Assembly: GCF_038433155.1 (NCBI RefSeq)
Contig: NZ_JBCDMW010000019.1
Coordinates: forward strand, 186,001-250,000
DNA: 64,000 nt
From: Luteococcus sp038433155
Lineage (GTDB): Bacteria > Actinomycetota > Actinomycetes > Propionibacteriales > Propionibacteriaceae
Direction of reading: 5' to 3'
In this document: positions 24,460 to 33,382 of the stretch, piece after piece
Layout: every line of letters begins with the position of its first letter
Numbering within the stretch: the stretch's first letter is position 1
Notes under the pieces: generated by a model
The model's input: only the letters and a program-made list of their open reading frames with translations
Database searches by the model: none
What the model was told of the DNA's origin: nothing
Made by a program: the position numbers and the translations under genes

Positions 24460-25104
24460 TCACTCGTCGACGGCGGTGCGGAAGGTCTGGCACCGTTCCC
24501 GCAGGCTGCCCAGCGAACCGCCGGTGAAGGCGTCGCCGATCAGCGCGTCGTCCAACCAGACCGCCACCGCGCCGGCCTCGGCCCAGCGTCGGGCCGAATA
24601 GGCGCCCAGACCACCCCGGGCACACAGCACCGCGTCGGGGGTCAACGGCACCAGCGCCTCGGGATAGCCGGAGCCCATCACCTCCGCCGGCACCACCAGC
24701 ACGCCGGAAATCCCCAGCCGCCAGGCGGCCCGCACCTCGGTAGGGGTCAGGGCCGCCACCAGCACCGGGCGCCCGGCCTGCCGCGCCGTGGCCACCAGGT
24801 CCTCGTCAGGCCCGCACAGGGCGACGAAGTCGGCGCCGGCGGCCAGGGCCTCGTCCAGGGTGGCGGCGTCGCCGACGTCGTGCACCCCGATGCTGGCCCG
24901 CTGCCCGAAGATGCCGCGCAGCCGCGCCACCTCGGCCAGCTGTGGGGCGGGCAGGCTGAGGGAGCGGATCCCCTCCTGCACCATCACCTCCACCGCGGCC
25001 ACCAGCGAGGGCATCGCCCGGTCGGGCAGGGTGGCCACCAACCTGCCGTCCAGCATCGGCTCGGGCAGCGGGGCGGGCTGGCTGGCGTCGTGGTCAGTGC
25101 TCAT
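24460..25104 (-). CDS. KDPG-aldolase-like protein lacking catalytic residues
   Basis: 214 residues with the layout of 2-keto-3-deoxy-6-phosphogluconate aldolase: a TIM barrel with repeated VEVMVQEGIR, GADFVALCGPD, PVLVAALTPTEVRAAWRLG and GAVAVWLDDALIG. The Schiff-base lysine, normally in a VKxFPAE block, is Leu (L136 in VLVVPAE), and the catalytic glutamate position after EGIR (IEV in the family) reads SLSL, with S50. So aldolase activity is unlikely. The gene starts in an ATGA overlap with ccdA and must be co-translated with it. Function unknown; a phosphate-binding regulatory role is speculation. Confidence 0.7.
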   Translation of the reverse strand: MSTDHDASQPAPLPEPMLDGRLVATLPDRAMPSLVAAVEVMVQEGIRSLSLPAPQLAEVARLRGIFGQRASIGVHDVGDAATLDEALAAGADFVALCGPDEDLVATARQAGRPVLVAALTPTEVRAAWRLGISGVLVVPAEVMGSGYPEALVPLTPDAVLCARGGLGAYSARRWAEAGAVAVWLDDALIGDAFTGGSLGSLRERCQTFRTAVDE

Positions 25105-25919
25105 GGGGCCATCTTGTCGCGTTCGGCCAGCCAGAGCCACGTCAGCCCACCCGCCAGGGCAATCAGCAGCACCACGACGGGCAGGTCCCCCAGGCTGCGG
25201 CCCCAAGCGGCCAGCCGGTTCTCCAACCGGAACTGGCTGGTGGCATCCAGCAGCCCGCCGGTCTGGCCGCCGGTGAACAACAGGAAGACCCCCAGCGCGA
25301 CGAAGACCAGCCCGGTCACCAGTTGGCTCACGGTGGTGTGCACCGGCCCCAGGCTGACCGACCGGGGCCGCAGCCAGCCGCGCTCGGCCAGCCGCAGGCG
25401 TTCCCACAGCAGGCTGAGCAGCATCAGGGGCAGCGCCATCCCCAGCGCGTAGACCGCCATCAACAGGCCCGCCACCAGCGGATTCCCGCCGAGCGCGGCC
25501 AGGGTCAGCACCGAGCCGAGGATGGGGCCGGTACAGCCGCTGGCCAGGCCATAGCTGGCCCCCAGCGCCAGGATCGCCAGGGGGGAGGCCGGGTTGGTGC
25601 CGCCGCGACGGGACAGGCCGGGCATCGGCAGACTGATCCCGGCAGCGGTGACCAGACCCAGCAGCACCAGCACCACGGCGCCAATCCGGATCAGCAGGGC
25701 CGCGTCGCGCACCAGCAACTGTCCCAGGGAGCCGGCGGCCACGCCCAGCGGGACCATCACGGCCAGCAGCCCGGTCAGGAAGACCAGCAGCCGCCCCACC
25801 ATGGTGCCGGTGCGGTTGAAGGCGAAGGCGAAGAAGCTGGGCAGCAGCATGGCGGCACAGGGGCTGAACAGTGCGGCGAGGCCGCCCAGGAAGGCGACGG
25901 CGAAGCTGGTCTGGCCCAT
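25101..25919 (-). CDS. ccdA: CcdA-type cytochrome c biogenesis/thiol-reducing membrane protein
   Basis: 272 residues with about six to seven transmembrane helices and an extra C-terminal helix. CcdA/DsbD-beta proteins pass electrons from cytoplasmic thioredoxin across the membrane. Both redox cysteines are present: C21 in LFSPCAAMLLP and C129 in LASGCTGP. An in-frame ATG at 25937 is an alternative start adding six residues; neither has a clear ribosome binding site. The DsbA-like gene at 23623 is the obvious partner candidate. No haem-lyase (ResB/ResC) genes are near, so general disulfide reduction is as likely as cytochrome c maturation. Confidence 0.87.
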   Translation of the reverse strand: MGQTSFAVAFLGGLAALFSPCAAMLLPSFFAFAFNRTGTMVGRLLVFLTGLLAVMVPLGVAAGSLGQLLVRDAALLIRIGAVVLVLLGLVTAAGISLPMPGLSRRGGTNPASPLAILALGASYGLASGCTGPILGSVLTLAALGGNPLVAGLLMAVYALGMALPLMLLSLLWERLRLAERGWLRPRSVSLGPVHTTVSQLVTGLVFVALGVFLLFTGGQTGGLLDATSQFRLENRLAAWGRSLGDLPVVVLLIALAGGLTWLWLAERDKMAP

Positions 25920-25954
25920 GGCCCGAAGGTTACCCATGGAAGGATGGAGGCACC

Positions 25955-28510
25955 ATGCGCCTCATCGACCAGCTGCCCGCCCTGGGCTCGAATCCCGGCC
26001 CCGACGCCATCCACGAAGCCTTCATCACCTGGGCGGCCTCCACCGGCATCACGCTCTACCCGCACCAGGAGGAGGCGATCCTGGAGATCCTGAGTGGGAA
26101 CAATGCCATCGTGATGACCCCGACGGGTTCCGGGAAGAGCCTGATCGCGTTGGCGGCGCACTTCCACGCCCTGGCCACCGACGGGGTGAGTTTCTACACC
26201 GCCCCCATCAAGGCGTTGGTGAGCGAGAAGTTCTTCGCGCTGTGCGATGTCTTTGGGGCCACCAATGTGGGCATGGTCACCGGCGACGCGTCGGTCAACG
26301 CCGACGCCCCGATCATCTGCTGCACCGCGGAGATCCTGGCCAACATCGCCCTGCGGGAGGGGCGCACCGCCGACGTCACGCAGGTGGTCATGGACGAATA
26401 CCACTTCGTCGCCGACCCGGACCGTGGCTGGGCCTGGCAGGTGGGCGTCACCGAACTGCCGCAGGCGCAGCAGATCCTGATGAGCGCCACCCTGGGTGAC
26501 GTCTCCCAGCTGCGCAAGGACCTGACCCGTCGCTCCGGGCGGGAGACCGCGGTGATCGCCGACGCCGTCCGCCCCGTTCCGCTGGTCTACCGCTGGGCGC
26601 TCACCCCGATCCACGAGACGGTGGAGGAGATCGTCGCCACCGGCCAGGCGCCGGTCTACATCGTGCACTCCACCCAGGCCGCCGCCCTGGAACGCGCCCA
26701 GGCGCTGCTCAGCGTGAAGCTGGTCAGCACCGAGGAGCGGCACCGGATCGTCGAGGCGATGGGCCACTTCCGCTTCGCCGGCGGCTTCGGCAAGACCCTG
26801 GAGAAGCTGGTCAAGGCCGGGATCGGGGTGCACCACGCTGGGATGCTCCCCCGCTACCGACGGCTGGTGGAAACCCTGGCCCAGCAAGGACTCCTCAAGG
26901 TGATCTGCGGCACCGACACCCTGGGTGTCGGCATCAATGTGCCGATCCGCACCGTGCTGTTCACCGCCCTGACCAAGTTCGACGGGCGCCGGATGCGGAC
27001 CCTGCGCAGCCGGGAATTCCACCAGATTGCCGGCCGGGCCGGGCGCGCCGGCTTCGACACCGTCGGCTATGTGGTGGCGCAGGCGCCGGAACACGTCGTC
27101 GAGAACACCAAGGCGCTGGCCAAGGCCGGTGATGACCCCAAGAAGCGTCGCAAGGTGCAGCGCAAGAAGCCGCCGGAGGGCTTCGTCAACTACACCGAGG
27201 AGAGCTTCCAGAAGCTGATCGACTCCACCCCGGAGACCCTGCACGCCAGGATGCGGATCACCAATGCGATGCTGCTCAACCTGGTGGAGCGCGACGAGGA
27301 CACCGCCCGGGCCGTGGTCCACCTGGTCGAGGAGTCGGTGGGCGACGAGCGCACCCAGAAGCAGCTCAAGCGCCGCGCGGTGGCGCTGGGCCGTTCCCTG
27401 ATCCAGGCCGGCGTCGTGACCCGCCTTGAACCGCCCGAGCCGTCCGGCCGTCGCTACGAGTTGGCGGAGAGCCTGCAGGACAACTTTGCGCTGAACCAGC
27501 CGCTGAGCGCCTTTGCGATGGCTGCCTTCGAGCTGCTGGACCCGGATTCAGCCGACTATGTGCTGGACCTGGTCAGCATCATCGAGGCCACGCTGGAGGA
27601 CCCGATGTTCGTGCTCATCCAGCAGCAGTACAAGGCCCGGGGTGAGGCCGTCGCCGAGATGAAGGCCGACGGCTATGACTACGAGGAACGGATGGAGGTG
27701 CTGGAGGACGTCGAGTGGCCCAAGCCGCTGGCCGAACTCCTGGACCATGCCTACGAGGCCTACCGGCCCAGTCATCCCTGGATCACCGAGAACCAGCTCA
27801 GCCCCAAGTCGATTGTCCGGGACATGTTCGAACGCGCGATGAGCTTTGGTGAGTATGTCGCGTACTACAAGATCCAGCGCAGCGAGGGGCTGCTGCTGCG
27901 CTACCTCTCCGACGCCTACCGGGCGCTGCGGCAGAGCGTGCCGGAGCGCTTTGTCACCGACGAGCTGACCGACCTGGTGGAGTGGTTGGGCGAGGTGATC
28001 CGGCTCACCGACTCCTCGCTGCTGGACGAGTGGGAGGCGCTGACCGACCCCGACGCGGACCCCGAGGACCGGCTGAAGGCGCTCACCCACCCCGCGGAGA
28101 AGCGGCATCCGGTGACCGGCAACCGACGGGCCTTCACCGTGCTGGTGCGCAATGCGCTGTGGCGGCATGTGGAGCTGATGGCCTACGACAAGGTCGATGA
28201 GCTGGCCGAGTTGGACGCCCGGGATCCCGACGCGGTGATGGATGCCGACGCCTGGGATGCGGCGCTGGGGGCCTACTGGGATGCCCACGACGACATGGGT
28301 CTGGACGGCGACGCCCGCGGGCCGAAGATGCTACGGATCGAGGAGTTCGGCGGCAAGGGCGGCGAGCCGCGGACCTGGCGGGTGGCGCAGATCATCGACG
28401 ACCCGGACCATGACCACGACTGGCAGCTGCAGGCCTCGATCGACCTGGACGCCTGCGACGAGGCCGGGGAACTGGTGCTCCATGTGCTGGGCTTCGGGCG
28501 CGTCGACTGA
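25955..28510 (+). CDS. Ski2-like DEAD/DEAH-box helicase with DUF3516
   Basis: 851 residues. SF2 helicase core: motif I TPTGSGKS (55-62), DEYH box (147-150), motif III MSATLGD, motif VI QIAGRAGRAGF. After a basic insert (KKRRKVQRKKPPEG, about residues 395-410) follows the long all-helical DUF3516 C-terminal region to the end. This family is widespread in Actinobacteria and probably remodels RNA, by analogy with Ski2/Mtr4 helicases; direct evidence is sparse. Strong GGATGGAGG ribosome binding site before ATG 25955. Divergent from ccdA with a 35-base gap. Confidence 0.9.
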   Translation: MRLIDQLPALGSNPGPDAIHEAFITWAASTGITLYPHQEEAILEILSGNNAIVMTPTGSGKSLIALAAHFHALATDGVSFYTAPIKALVSEKFFALCDVFGATNVGMVTGDASVNADAPIICCTAEILANIALREGRTADVTQVVMDEYHFVADPDRGWAWQVGVTELPQAQQILMSATLGDVSQLRKDLTRRSGRETAVIADAVRPVPLVYRWALTPIHETVEEIVATGQAPVYIVHSTQAAALERAQALLSVKLVSTEERHRIVEAMGHFRFAGGFGKTLEKLVKAGIGVHHAGMLPRYRRLVETLAQQGLLKVICGTDTLGVGINVPIRTVLFTALTKFDGRRMRTLRSREFHQIAGRAGRAGFDTVGYVVAQAPEHVVENTKALAKAGDDPKKRRKVQRKKPPEGFVNYTEESFQKLIDSTPETLHARMRITNAMLLNLVERDEDTARAVVHLVEESVGDERTQKQLKRRAVALGRSLIQAGVVTRLEPPEPSGRRYELAESLQDNFALNQPLSAFAMAAFELLDPDSADYVLDLVSIIEATLEDPMFVLIQQQYKARGEAVAEMKADGYDYEERMEVLEDVEWPKPLAELLDHAYEAYRPSHPWITENQLSPKSIVRDMFERAMSFGEYVAYYKIQRSEGLLLRYLSDAYRALRQSVPERFVTDELTDLVEWLGEVIRLTDSSLLDEWEALTDPDADPEDRLKALTHPAEKRHPVTGNRRAFTVLVRNALWRHVELMAYDKVDELAELDARDPDAVMDADAWDAALGAYWDAHDDMGLDGDARGPKMLRIEEFGGKGGEPRTWRVAQIIDDPDHDHDWQLQASIDLDACDEAGELVLHVLGFGRVD

Positions 28511-28511
28511 C

Positions 28512-28517
28512 TAGGCT
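28512..28517 (+). promoter_or_regulatory. -10 element TAGGCT for leaderless PEBP gene
   Basis: TAGGCT lies right behind the helicase stop codon and six bases (CTGGTC) before ATG 28524. No ribosome binding site is present. Confidence 0.55.
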
Positions 28518-28523
28518 CTGGTC

Positions 28524-28988
28524 ATGGAAATCACCAGCACGTCCATCACCGAAGGCGCCGAGATTGCCCTGAAGTATGCCGAGCAGGGCGCCGGTGGCCA
28601 GAACATCAGCCCGCAGCTCAGCTGGACCGGTGTCCCCGAGGGGACCCAGAGCTTCGCGATCACCATCTACGACCCCGACGCCCCCACCGGCTCCGGCTGG
28701 TGGCACTGGGTGGCCGTCGATCTCCCCGGGGACCTGACCTCCGTGCCCGAGGGCGGCCCGCTGCCCGACGGCGTGCGGGAATGGGTGACCGACTACGGTT
28801 ACGAGGGCTACGGCGGCCCCTGCCCGCCGCCCGGCCCGGCGCACCGCTATGTGCACACCGTGCACGCCCTGCCCTTCGACAAGTTGCCGGTGCCCGACGA
28901 GGCAACCAGCGCGCAGGTCCGGTTCACCATCCTGGCCAATGAGCTGGACAGCGCCAGCATCACCGCACTGTTCGCGCAGCCCGAGTGA
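28524..28988 (+). CDS. YbhB/YbcL-family PEBP (Raf kinase inhibitor-like) protein
   Basis: 154 residues. Bacterial PEBP-like protein with YDPDAPTGSGWWHWV, GGPCPPPGPAHRYVHTVHAL, the anion-binding pocket motifs of the family. No signal peptide, so cytoplasmic. The cellular role of these proteins is not established. The last 29 bases overlap the convergent nuclease gene. Confidence 0.9.
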   Translation: MEITSTSITEGAEIALKYAEQGAGGQNISPQLSWTGVPEGTQSFAITIYDPDAPTGSGWWHWVAVDLPGDLTSVPEGGPLPDGVREWVTDYGYEGYGGPCPPPGPAHRYVHTVHALPFDKLPVPDEATSAQVRFTILANELDSASITALFAQPE

Positions 28989-29748
28989 GGGCTTCGTCCA
29001 GTTCGTCGACCCGGGCCTGACGCCAGGCCGCCGGGTGCCGCTGGCGCTGTACCGCGCCGATCTTCGAGTCCGGCGTGGCCAGCTGCTGTCGCAGGGCCTG
29101 CGCCGGCGCGATCGCGGCGCGTAGTTTCGCGACGTCGTCGCTCTGCAGCGCCTGCACCCGGGCCCGGGTCTGCCCGGCCAGGGTGCAGGCTATCGCCGGA
29201 TCATAGAGGCCCCGGTGTGCGGTCATGGCCTCCTGCTGGGCCGCGGCGACGGGGGCAAGGAAGGTGTCGGCTCGGCTAACCACCACGGCGCCGGTGAGGC
29301 CCTGGCGCGCCATCTCGGCCGAGAGCAGACGGCCGTCGGCCCACAGCGCGGCCAGGGTGCGGCCATAACGGTCCCTGCGCGGGCCGTCGTGGGCCAGTTC
29401 CACCGCCGTGCCCTTCGGCAGCAGCCGGGTCAGGGCGGTGGTGGCCTCGGGGCCGAGGCATTCCACGGCCGTGCCCCGCTTGTGCGTCTCCGGGGTGTCG
29501 ATGTTCAGGATCCGCACGGTCTCCTCCCGGCCACCCCGTCGCACCACGACGGTGTCACCGTCGCTGACCCGCACCACGGTCGCGGCCTCCCGCCCCGGAA
29601 GTGGAGGGGTCGGCACCGGCGCTGCGGACGTGGCGGAGCCGAGTGTCCCCTCGCGCCAGCGCTGCCACCAGACCGGCCCCACGATCGCGCAGAACAGACA
29701 GACCACCAGCAGCGCGGCGATCACCTCTCCCCTGGCGCGGGACGTCAT
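28960..29748 (-). CDS. Thermonuclease-like (SNase domain) protein, membrane-anchored or secreted
   Basis: 262 residues. One N-terminal hydrophobic helix (about 8-27) then a staphylococcal-nuclease fold: VSDGDTVVV, RILNIDTPETH and DRYGRTLA carry the metal-binding Asp and catalytic Arg/Glu pattern. It probably cuts nucleic acid outside the cell. The C-terminal 60 residues form a charged helix pair with no known domain, and the end overlaps the PEBP gene tail to tail. It starts 4 bases after the amino-acid permease stop, so it may be co-transcribed with it. Confidence 0.85.
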   Translation of the reverse strand: MTSRARGEVIAALLVVCLFCAIVGPVWWQRWREGTLGSATSAAPVPTPPLPGREAATVVRVSDGDTVVVRRGGREETVRILNIDTPETHKRGTAVECLGPEATTALTRLLPKGTAVELAHDGPRRDRYGRTLAALWADGRLLSAEMARQGLTGAVVVSRADTFLAPVAAAQQEAMTAHRGLYDPAIACTLAGQTRARVQALQSDDVAKLRAAIAPAQALRQQLATPDSKIGAVQRQRHPAAWRQARVDELDEALTRAARTVR

Positions 29749-29752
29749 CCGA

Positions 29753-31255
29753 TCAGGGGATCAGGTCGTAGGCCACATCATCGGCGACGTCGGTGCGGGA
29801 AAGGTCCGCCGTGGTCAGGTCCACCGTCGGGGCCTTGGTGACGAGCTTGTGCCCGGCCCACAGCGCCAGGAAGACCGGCAGCCCCAGGTAGGAGGCGAAC
29901 AGTCCCTCGATGTCCACGTCGCCCAGGAAGGCCTGGTAGTTCTGCCCGGCCACCACGATGGCGCACATGCCCAACGCCACCAGCGGGCCGAGCGGGAACC
30001 AGCGGGCGCGGAAGGGCAGCTCGTCCAGTGAGCGCCCCTGCGCGACGAAGGCCCGGCGGAAGCGGTAGTGGCACCAGGCGACGCCCATCCAGGTGATGAA
30101 ACCGGCCAGGCCGGAGGCGTTGACCAACCACAGGTAGGCGCCGCCGTCGCCGATCAGGCTGGCGATGAAGCACATGGCCCCCACGACGGTGGTGGCCAGC
30201 AGCGCGGTCAACGGCACCCCGCGCCTGGTGGTGGTGCCGAAGATCCTGGGCGCCTTCCCGGAACGCGCCATGCCGTAGAGCATCCGGGTGGAGACGTACA
30301 TCCCGGAATTGCCGGCGGACAGGATGGAGGTCAGAATCACGGCATTCATCAGCGACGCGGCGCCGGCGATCCCGGCCCGCTCGAAGATCAGGGTGAAGGG
30401 GCTGACGGCGATGTTGTCGACGTCGGCCGACAGCAGCCGTTCGTCGGTGTAGCTGATCAGGAAACCGACGACGGCGATCGCGCCGATGTAGAAGAGCATG
30501 ATCCGGTAGAAGACGGCCTTGATGGCGCGCGGGATGGACTTCTCCGGGTCGTCGGCCTCACCGGCGGCGACGCCGATCATCTCCGTTCCCTGGAAGGAGA
30601 AGCCGGCGATCATGAAGATCCCGAGCATGCCCTGCCAGCCGTTCACGAAGGGCGCCTCGCCGTTGGTCCAGTTACCGAAGCCCGGGGACTTGCCGCCCAT
30701 GATCCCCAGGATCATCGCCAGGCCGGCCACCAGGAAGACGATCACGGTGACCACCTTGATGGAGGCGAACCAGAACTCGCTCTCCCCGAAGGTGCCGACG
30801 CTGGCCGCGTTGAGCAGGAAGAGGATGGTCAGGAAGCCGGCCGACCAGACCCAGGCGGGAACGTCGGGCAACCAGTACTTCATCACCAGGGAGGCCGCCA
30901 CCAGCTCGGCGGCGACGGTGATCGCCCAGTTGAACCAGTAGTTCCAACCAGTCGCGAAGCCGAAGGAGGGGCTGACGAAGCGGGTGCCGTAGGTCTCGAA
31001 GGAGCCGGCCACCGGCAGCCAGGTGGACATCTCGCCCAGAGACTGCATCAGCAGGTAGACCATGAAGCCGATGGCGGCGTAGGCCAGCAGGGCGCCGCCG
31101 GGGCCGGCCGAGTTGATGGTCTGCCCGGAGGCCACGAACAGACCGGTCCCGATGGCTCCACCGATCGCGATCATGTTCAGGTGCCGGGCGCGCAGCCCCC
31201 GTCGGAGTTCGTTCTCGTGCCCCGCCGCACTGACGGGTGGCGTCGCGTCTGACAT
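29753..31255 (-). CDS. APC-family amino-acid permease (LysP/GABA-permease-like)
   Basis: 500 residues with about twelve transmembrane helices. The first helix motif GGAIGTGLFVASG and GWNYWFNW, and the EADDPEKSIPRAI loop, place it in the amino acid-polyamine-organocation superfamily near lysine-specific permeases; the substrate cannot be fixed. ATG 31255 follows GAGGTGGG. An upstream in-frame extension exists but lacks a better start. The nuclease gene follows at 4 bases. Confidence 0.9.
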   Translation of the reverse strand: MSDATPPVSAAGHENELRRGLRARHLNMIAIGGAIGTGLFVASGQTINSAGPGGALLAYAAIGFMVYLLMQSLGEMSTWLPVAGSFETYGTRFVSPSFGFATGWNYWFNWAITVAAELVAASLVMKYWLPDVPAWVWSAGFLTILFLLNAASVGTFGESEFWFASIKVVTVIVFLVAGLAMILGIMGGKSPGFGNWTNGEAPFVNGWQGMLGIFMIAGFSFQGTEMIGVAAGEADDPEKSIPRAIKAVFYRIMLFYIGAIAVVGFLISYTDERLLSADVDNIAVSPFTLIFERAGIAGAASLMNAVILTSILSAGNSGMYVSTRMLYGMARSGKAPRIFGTTTRRGVPLTALLATTVVGAMCFIASLIGDGGAYLWLVNASGLAGFITWMGVAWCHYRFRRAFVAQGRSLDELPFRARWFPLGPLVALGMCAIVVAGQNYQAFLGDVDIEGLFASYLGLPVFLALWAGHKLVTKAPTVDLTTADLSRTDVADDVAYDLIP

Positions 31256-31367
31256 GAGCCCACCTCGGGAGAAGTTGTCGTGTACCGGGTAGAGGGTACC
31301 CATCGGGTGGCCCGGGCCGGCCTGTCGTGCACCAGTTGGGACGGTGCGGCGCGACGGCCGATGCGGC

Positions 31368-32372
31368 TCAGGCCGGCCGGGAACGATTCATCAGTGTCCA
31401 CAACAGCACCGGCCCACCCAGCACGGCCGTGACCAGGCCCACCGGGACAGGCGTGCCGAGAGCGGTTCGAGCCGCGATGTCCGCCCCCACCAGCAGTGCA
31501 GCGCCCGTCATGGCACTGACCAAGGGCGGCGGCCCGGGCGAGCGGAGGGCACGTTGGGCCAGTTGCGGTGCACTGAACGCGATGAACGGCACCGGGCCAG
31601 CCACTGCGCAGGCCAGGGCCGCGGCGACGACCGCCAGCAGCGCCTGCACACCCTGCGCCAACCAAAGGCGCACACCCAGAGACCTTACGGTCAGGTCACC
31701 CAGCTGCAACAGGGAGAGCTCGCCCCGGTTGGCGGCAGCCAGCAACAGGCAGGCCCCGACACCTGCACCCAGCTGCCCCAATGAGGCGTAGGGAACATTG
31801 GCAAGCGAACCGGTCAACCACACCATCGCCGAGGACAGGTCAGCGGCGGGGACCTGCAGCAACAGCCAGGAGGTGAGCCCCTGCAGTCCGGCACCGACCC
31901 CAAGACCCACCAGCACCACACGTCGCGCGGTCAGGCCTGCTCGCCAGGCAAGCGCAACCACCAAGCCCCCCGCCACCAGGCCACCCAGAAGACCGACCAC
32001 ACCGGTTCGCAGTCCCGACGCGGCCGCAATCCCGCCGCCACCATTGCCGACGAGTGTGGCCACCACGCAGCAGGACGCCCCGGCGTTGACCCCGATGATG
32101 TCCGGGCTGGCCAGCGGATTGCGCAGCAGCGACTGGGTGATGGCTCCGGCCAGTCCCAGCGCCGCCCCGGCGATCACGGCCCCCAGAGCTCCTGGGCCGC
32201 GCACCGTTCCCACCAGGTACGACGCGGTTGGGTCCACCTCAGGGGTGCCCAGAACGACGGCGAGGACGTCGCGTGGTGCGATCCACCCCTGCCCGTGGCA
32301 CAGGTCCAGCACCAGGAGAGCCATGAGCATCACGGCCAGGCCCGTGCTGCATGCCACTGACCGGCCCCTCAC
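31368..32372 (-). CDS. FecCD-type siderophore ABC permease, system 2
   Basis: 334 residues, about ten helices. Iron-siderophore permease: ITQSLLRNPLASPDIIGVNAGAS is the BtuC/FecCD signature, and GPVPFIAFSAPQLAQRAL the coupling loop. It overlaps the preceding permease by 4 bases (ATGA) and is the last gene of the ten-gene iron locus. The two permeases, the ATPase at 35230 and the binding protein at 34259 would form a second complete importer. Confidence 0.9.
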   Translation of the reverse strand: MRGRSVACSTGLAVMLMALLVLDLCHGQGWIAPRDVLAVVLGTPEVDPTASYLVGTVRGPGALGAVIAGAALGLAGAITQSLLRNPLASPDIIGVNAGASCCVVATLVGNGGGGIAAASGLRTGVVGLLGGLVAGGLVVALAWRAGLTARRVVLVGLGVGAGLQGLTSWLLLQVPAADLSSAMVWLTGSLANVPYASLGQLGAGVGACLLLAAANRGELSLLQLGDLTVRSLGVRLWLAQGVQALLAVVAAALACAVAGPVPFIAFSAPQLAQRALRSPGPPPLVSAMTGAALLVGADIAARTALGTPVPVGLVTAVLGGPVLLWTLMNRSRPA

Positions 32373-33382
32373 CGCTCGTCGCCTGCCCGTCGGGCCAGCG
32401 ACACGAACAGCGGAGCCCCGAGCGCGGCCAGCGTGACACCGACCGGCACTTCGGCGCCGCGAGTGGCGACCCGGCCGATGATGTCAGCGATCAGGATGGC
32501 GGCAATCCCCGTCGGTAGGCACAAGAGCGCAGTCATGACCGGGCGCCCACCGCACAGTCGACGGGCGGCATGGGGCGCCAGCAGTCCGATGAAACCCAGA
32601 CTGCCGCAGGCGGCGGTGGAGCCACCGCACAACAAGACGACGGCTGCAAGACCGATTGCCCGGTCGCGAACGGCCCGGCTGCCCAGGCTCGCCGCGAGCC
32701 GGTCTCCGAGTTCGAGCGCGGGGAGCGCGCCCAGCGCTGACACCGCGAGCAGCAGACCGCACAGCAACACCGGCAGGACACCTCGTGCCACGTCGAGGCC
32801 ACGGCCGTCCAGTGAGCCGGTGCTCCAGGCCTGGAAGGAGCCCATCTGGTGCGGGTGGGTGATCACCACGGCACTGGTGGCGGACCCCAGCAGGGCGGTC
32901 ACCACCGCTCCGATGAGCACCACCCCGAGCATGGGTTCGACCGAACGCTGACGCAGGCCGAGACCGATCACCCCGATACCGGCAATGACGGCACCGGCCA
33001 CCCCGGCCCAGACATACTGCGAAGGCGCTTGCCAGCCCGGCCACACCATCGCGCAGACCACAGCGAAGCTGGCACCCGACCCGACGCCGAGCAGTCCCGG
33101 ATCGGCCAACGGGTTGCGAGTGTGGGCCTGGGTGAGGGCGCCGGCCATCCCCATCGAGGCCCCACACAACATCCCGAGCAGGGTGCGGGGAAGCCGAAGC
33201 CCCATGACGATGGCCTGCTCGTTCGCGGTCCCGCGGCCGGACAACGCTGCCCATACCCTCGTGGGCTCGATCCATTGCGAGCCGATGGCCAGACTGCCCA
33301 GACAGGCCAGCAGGTCGATCACCAGGAGCAGCAGCACTGCCGCCCGGAACCAGCGGCGACGGCCGGATTCTTCAGGCGGCAT
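32369..33382 (-). CDS. FecCD-type siderophore ABC permease, system 2
   Basis: 337 residues, about ten helices, with LTQAHTRNPLADPGLLGVGSGAS and LGFIGLLAPHAARRL. ATG 33382 lies inside the end of the siderophore-interacting protein gene (11-base overlap). A much longer upstream extension in this frame only shadows that gene. It pairs with the permease downstream. Confidence 0.9.
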   Translation of the reverse strand: MPPEESGRRRWFRAAVLLLLVIDLLACLGSLAIGSQWIEPTRVWAALSGRGTANEQAIVMGLRLPRTLLGMLCGASMGMAGALTQAHTRNPLADPGLLGVGSGASFAVVCAMVWPGWQAPSQYVWAGVAGAVIAGIGVIGLGLRQRSVEPMLGVVLIGAVVTALLGSATSAVVITHPHQMGSFQAWSTGSLDGRGLDVARGVLPVLLCGLLLAVSALGALPALELGDRLAASLGSRAVRDRAIGLAAVVLLCGGSTAACGSLGFIGLLAPHAARRLCGGRPVMTALLCLPTGIAAILIADIIGRVATRGAEVPVGVTLAALGAPLFVSLARRAGDER

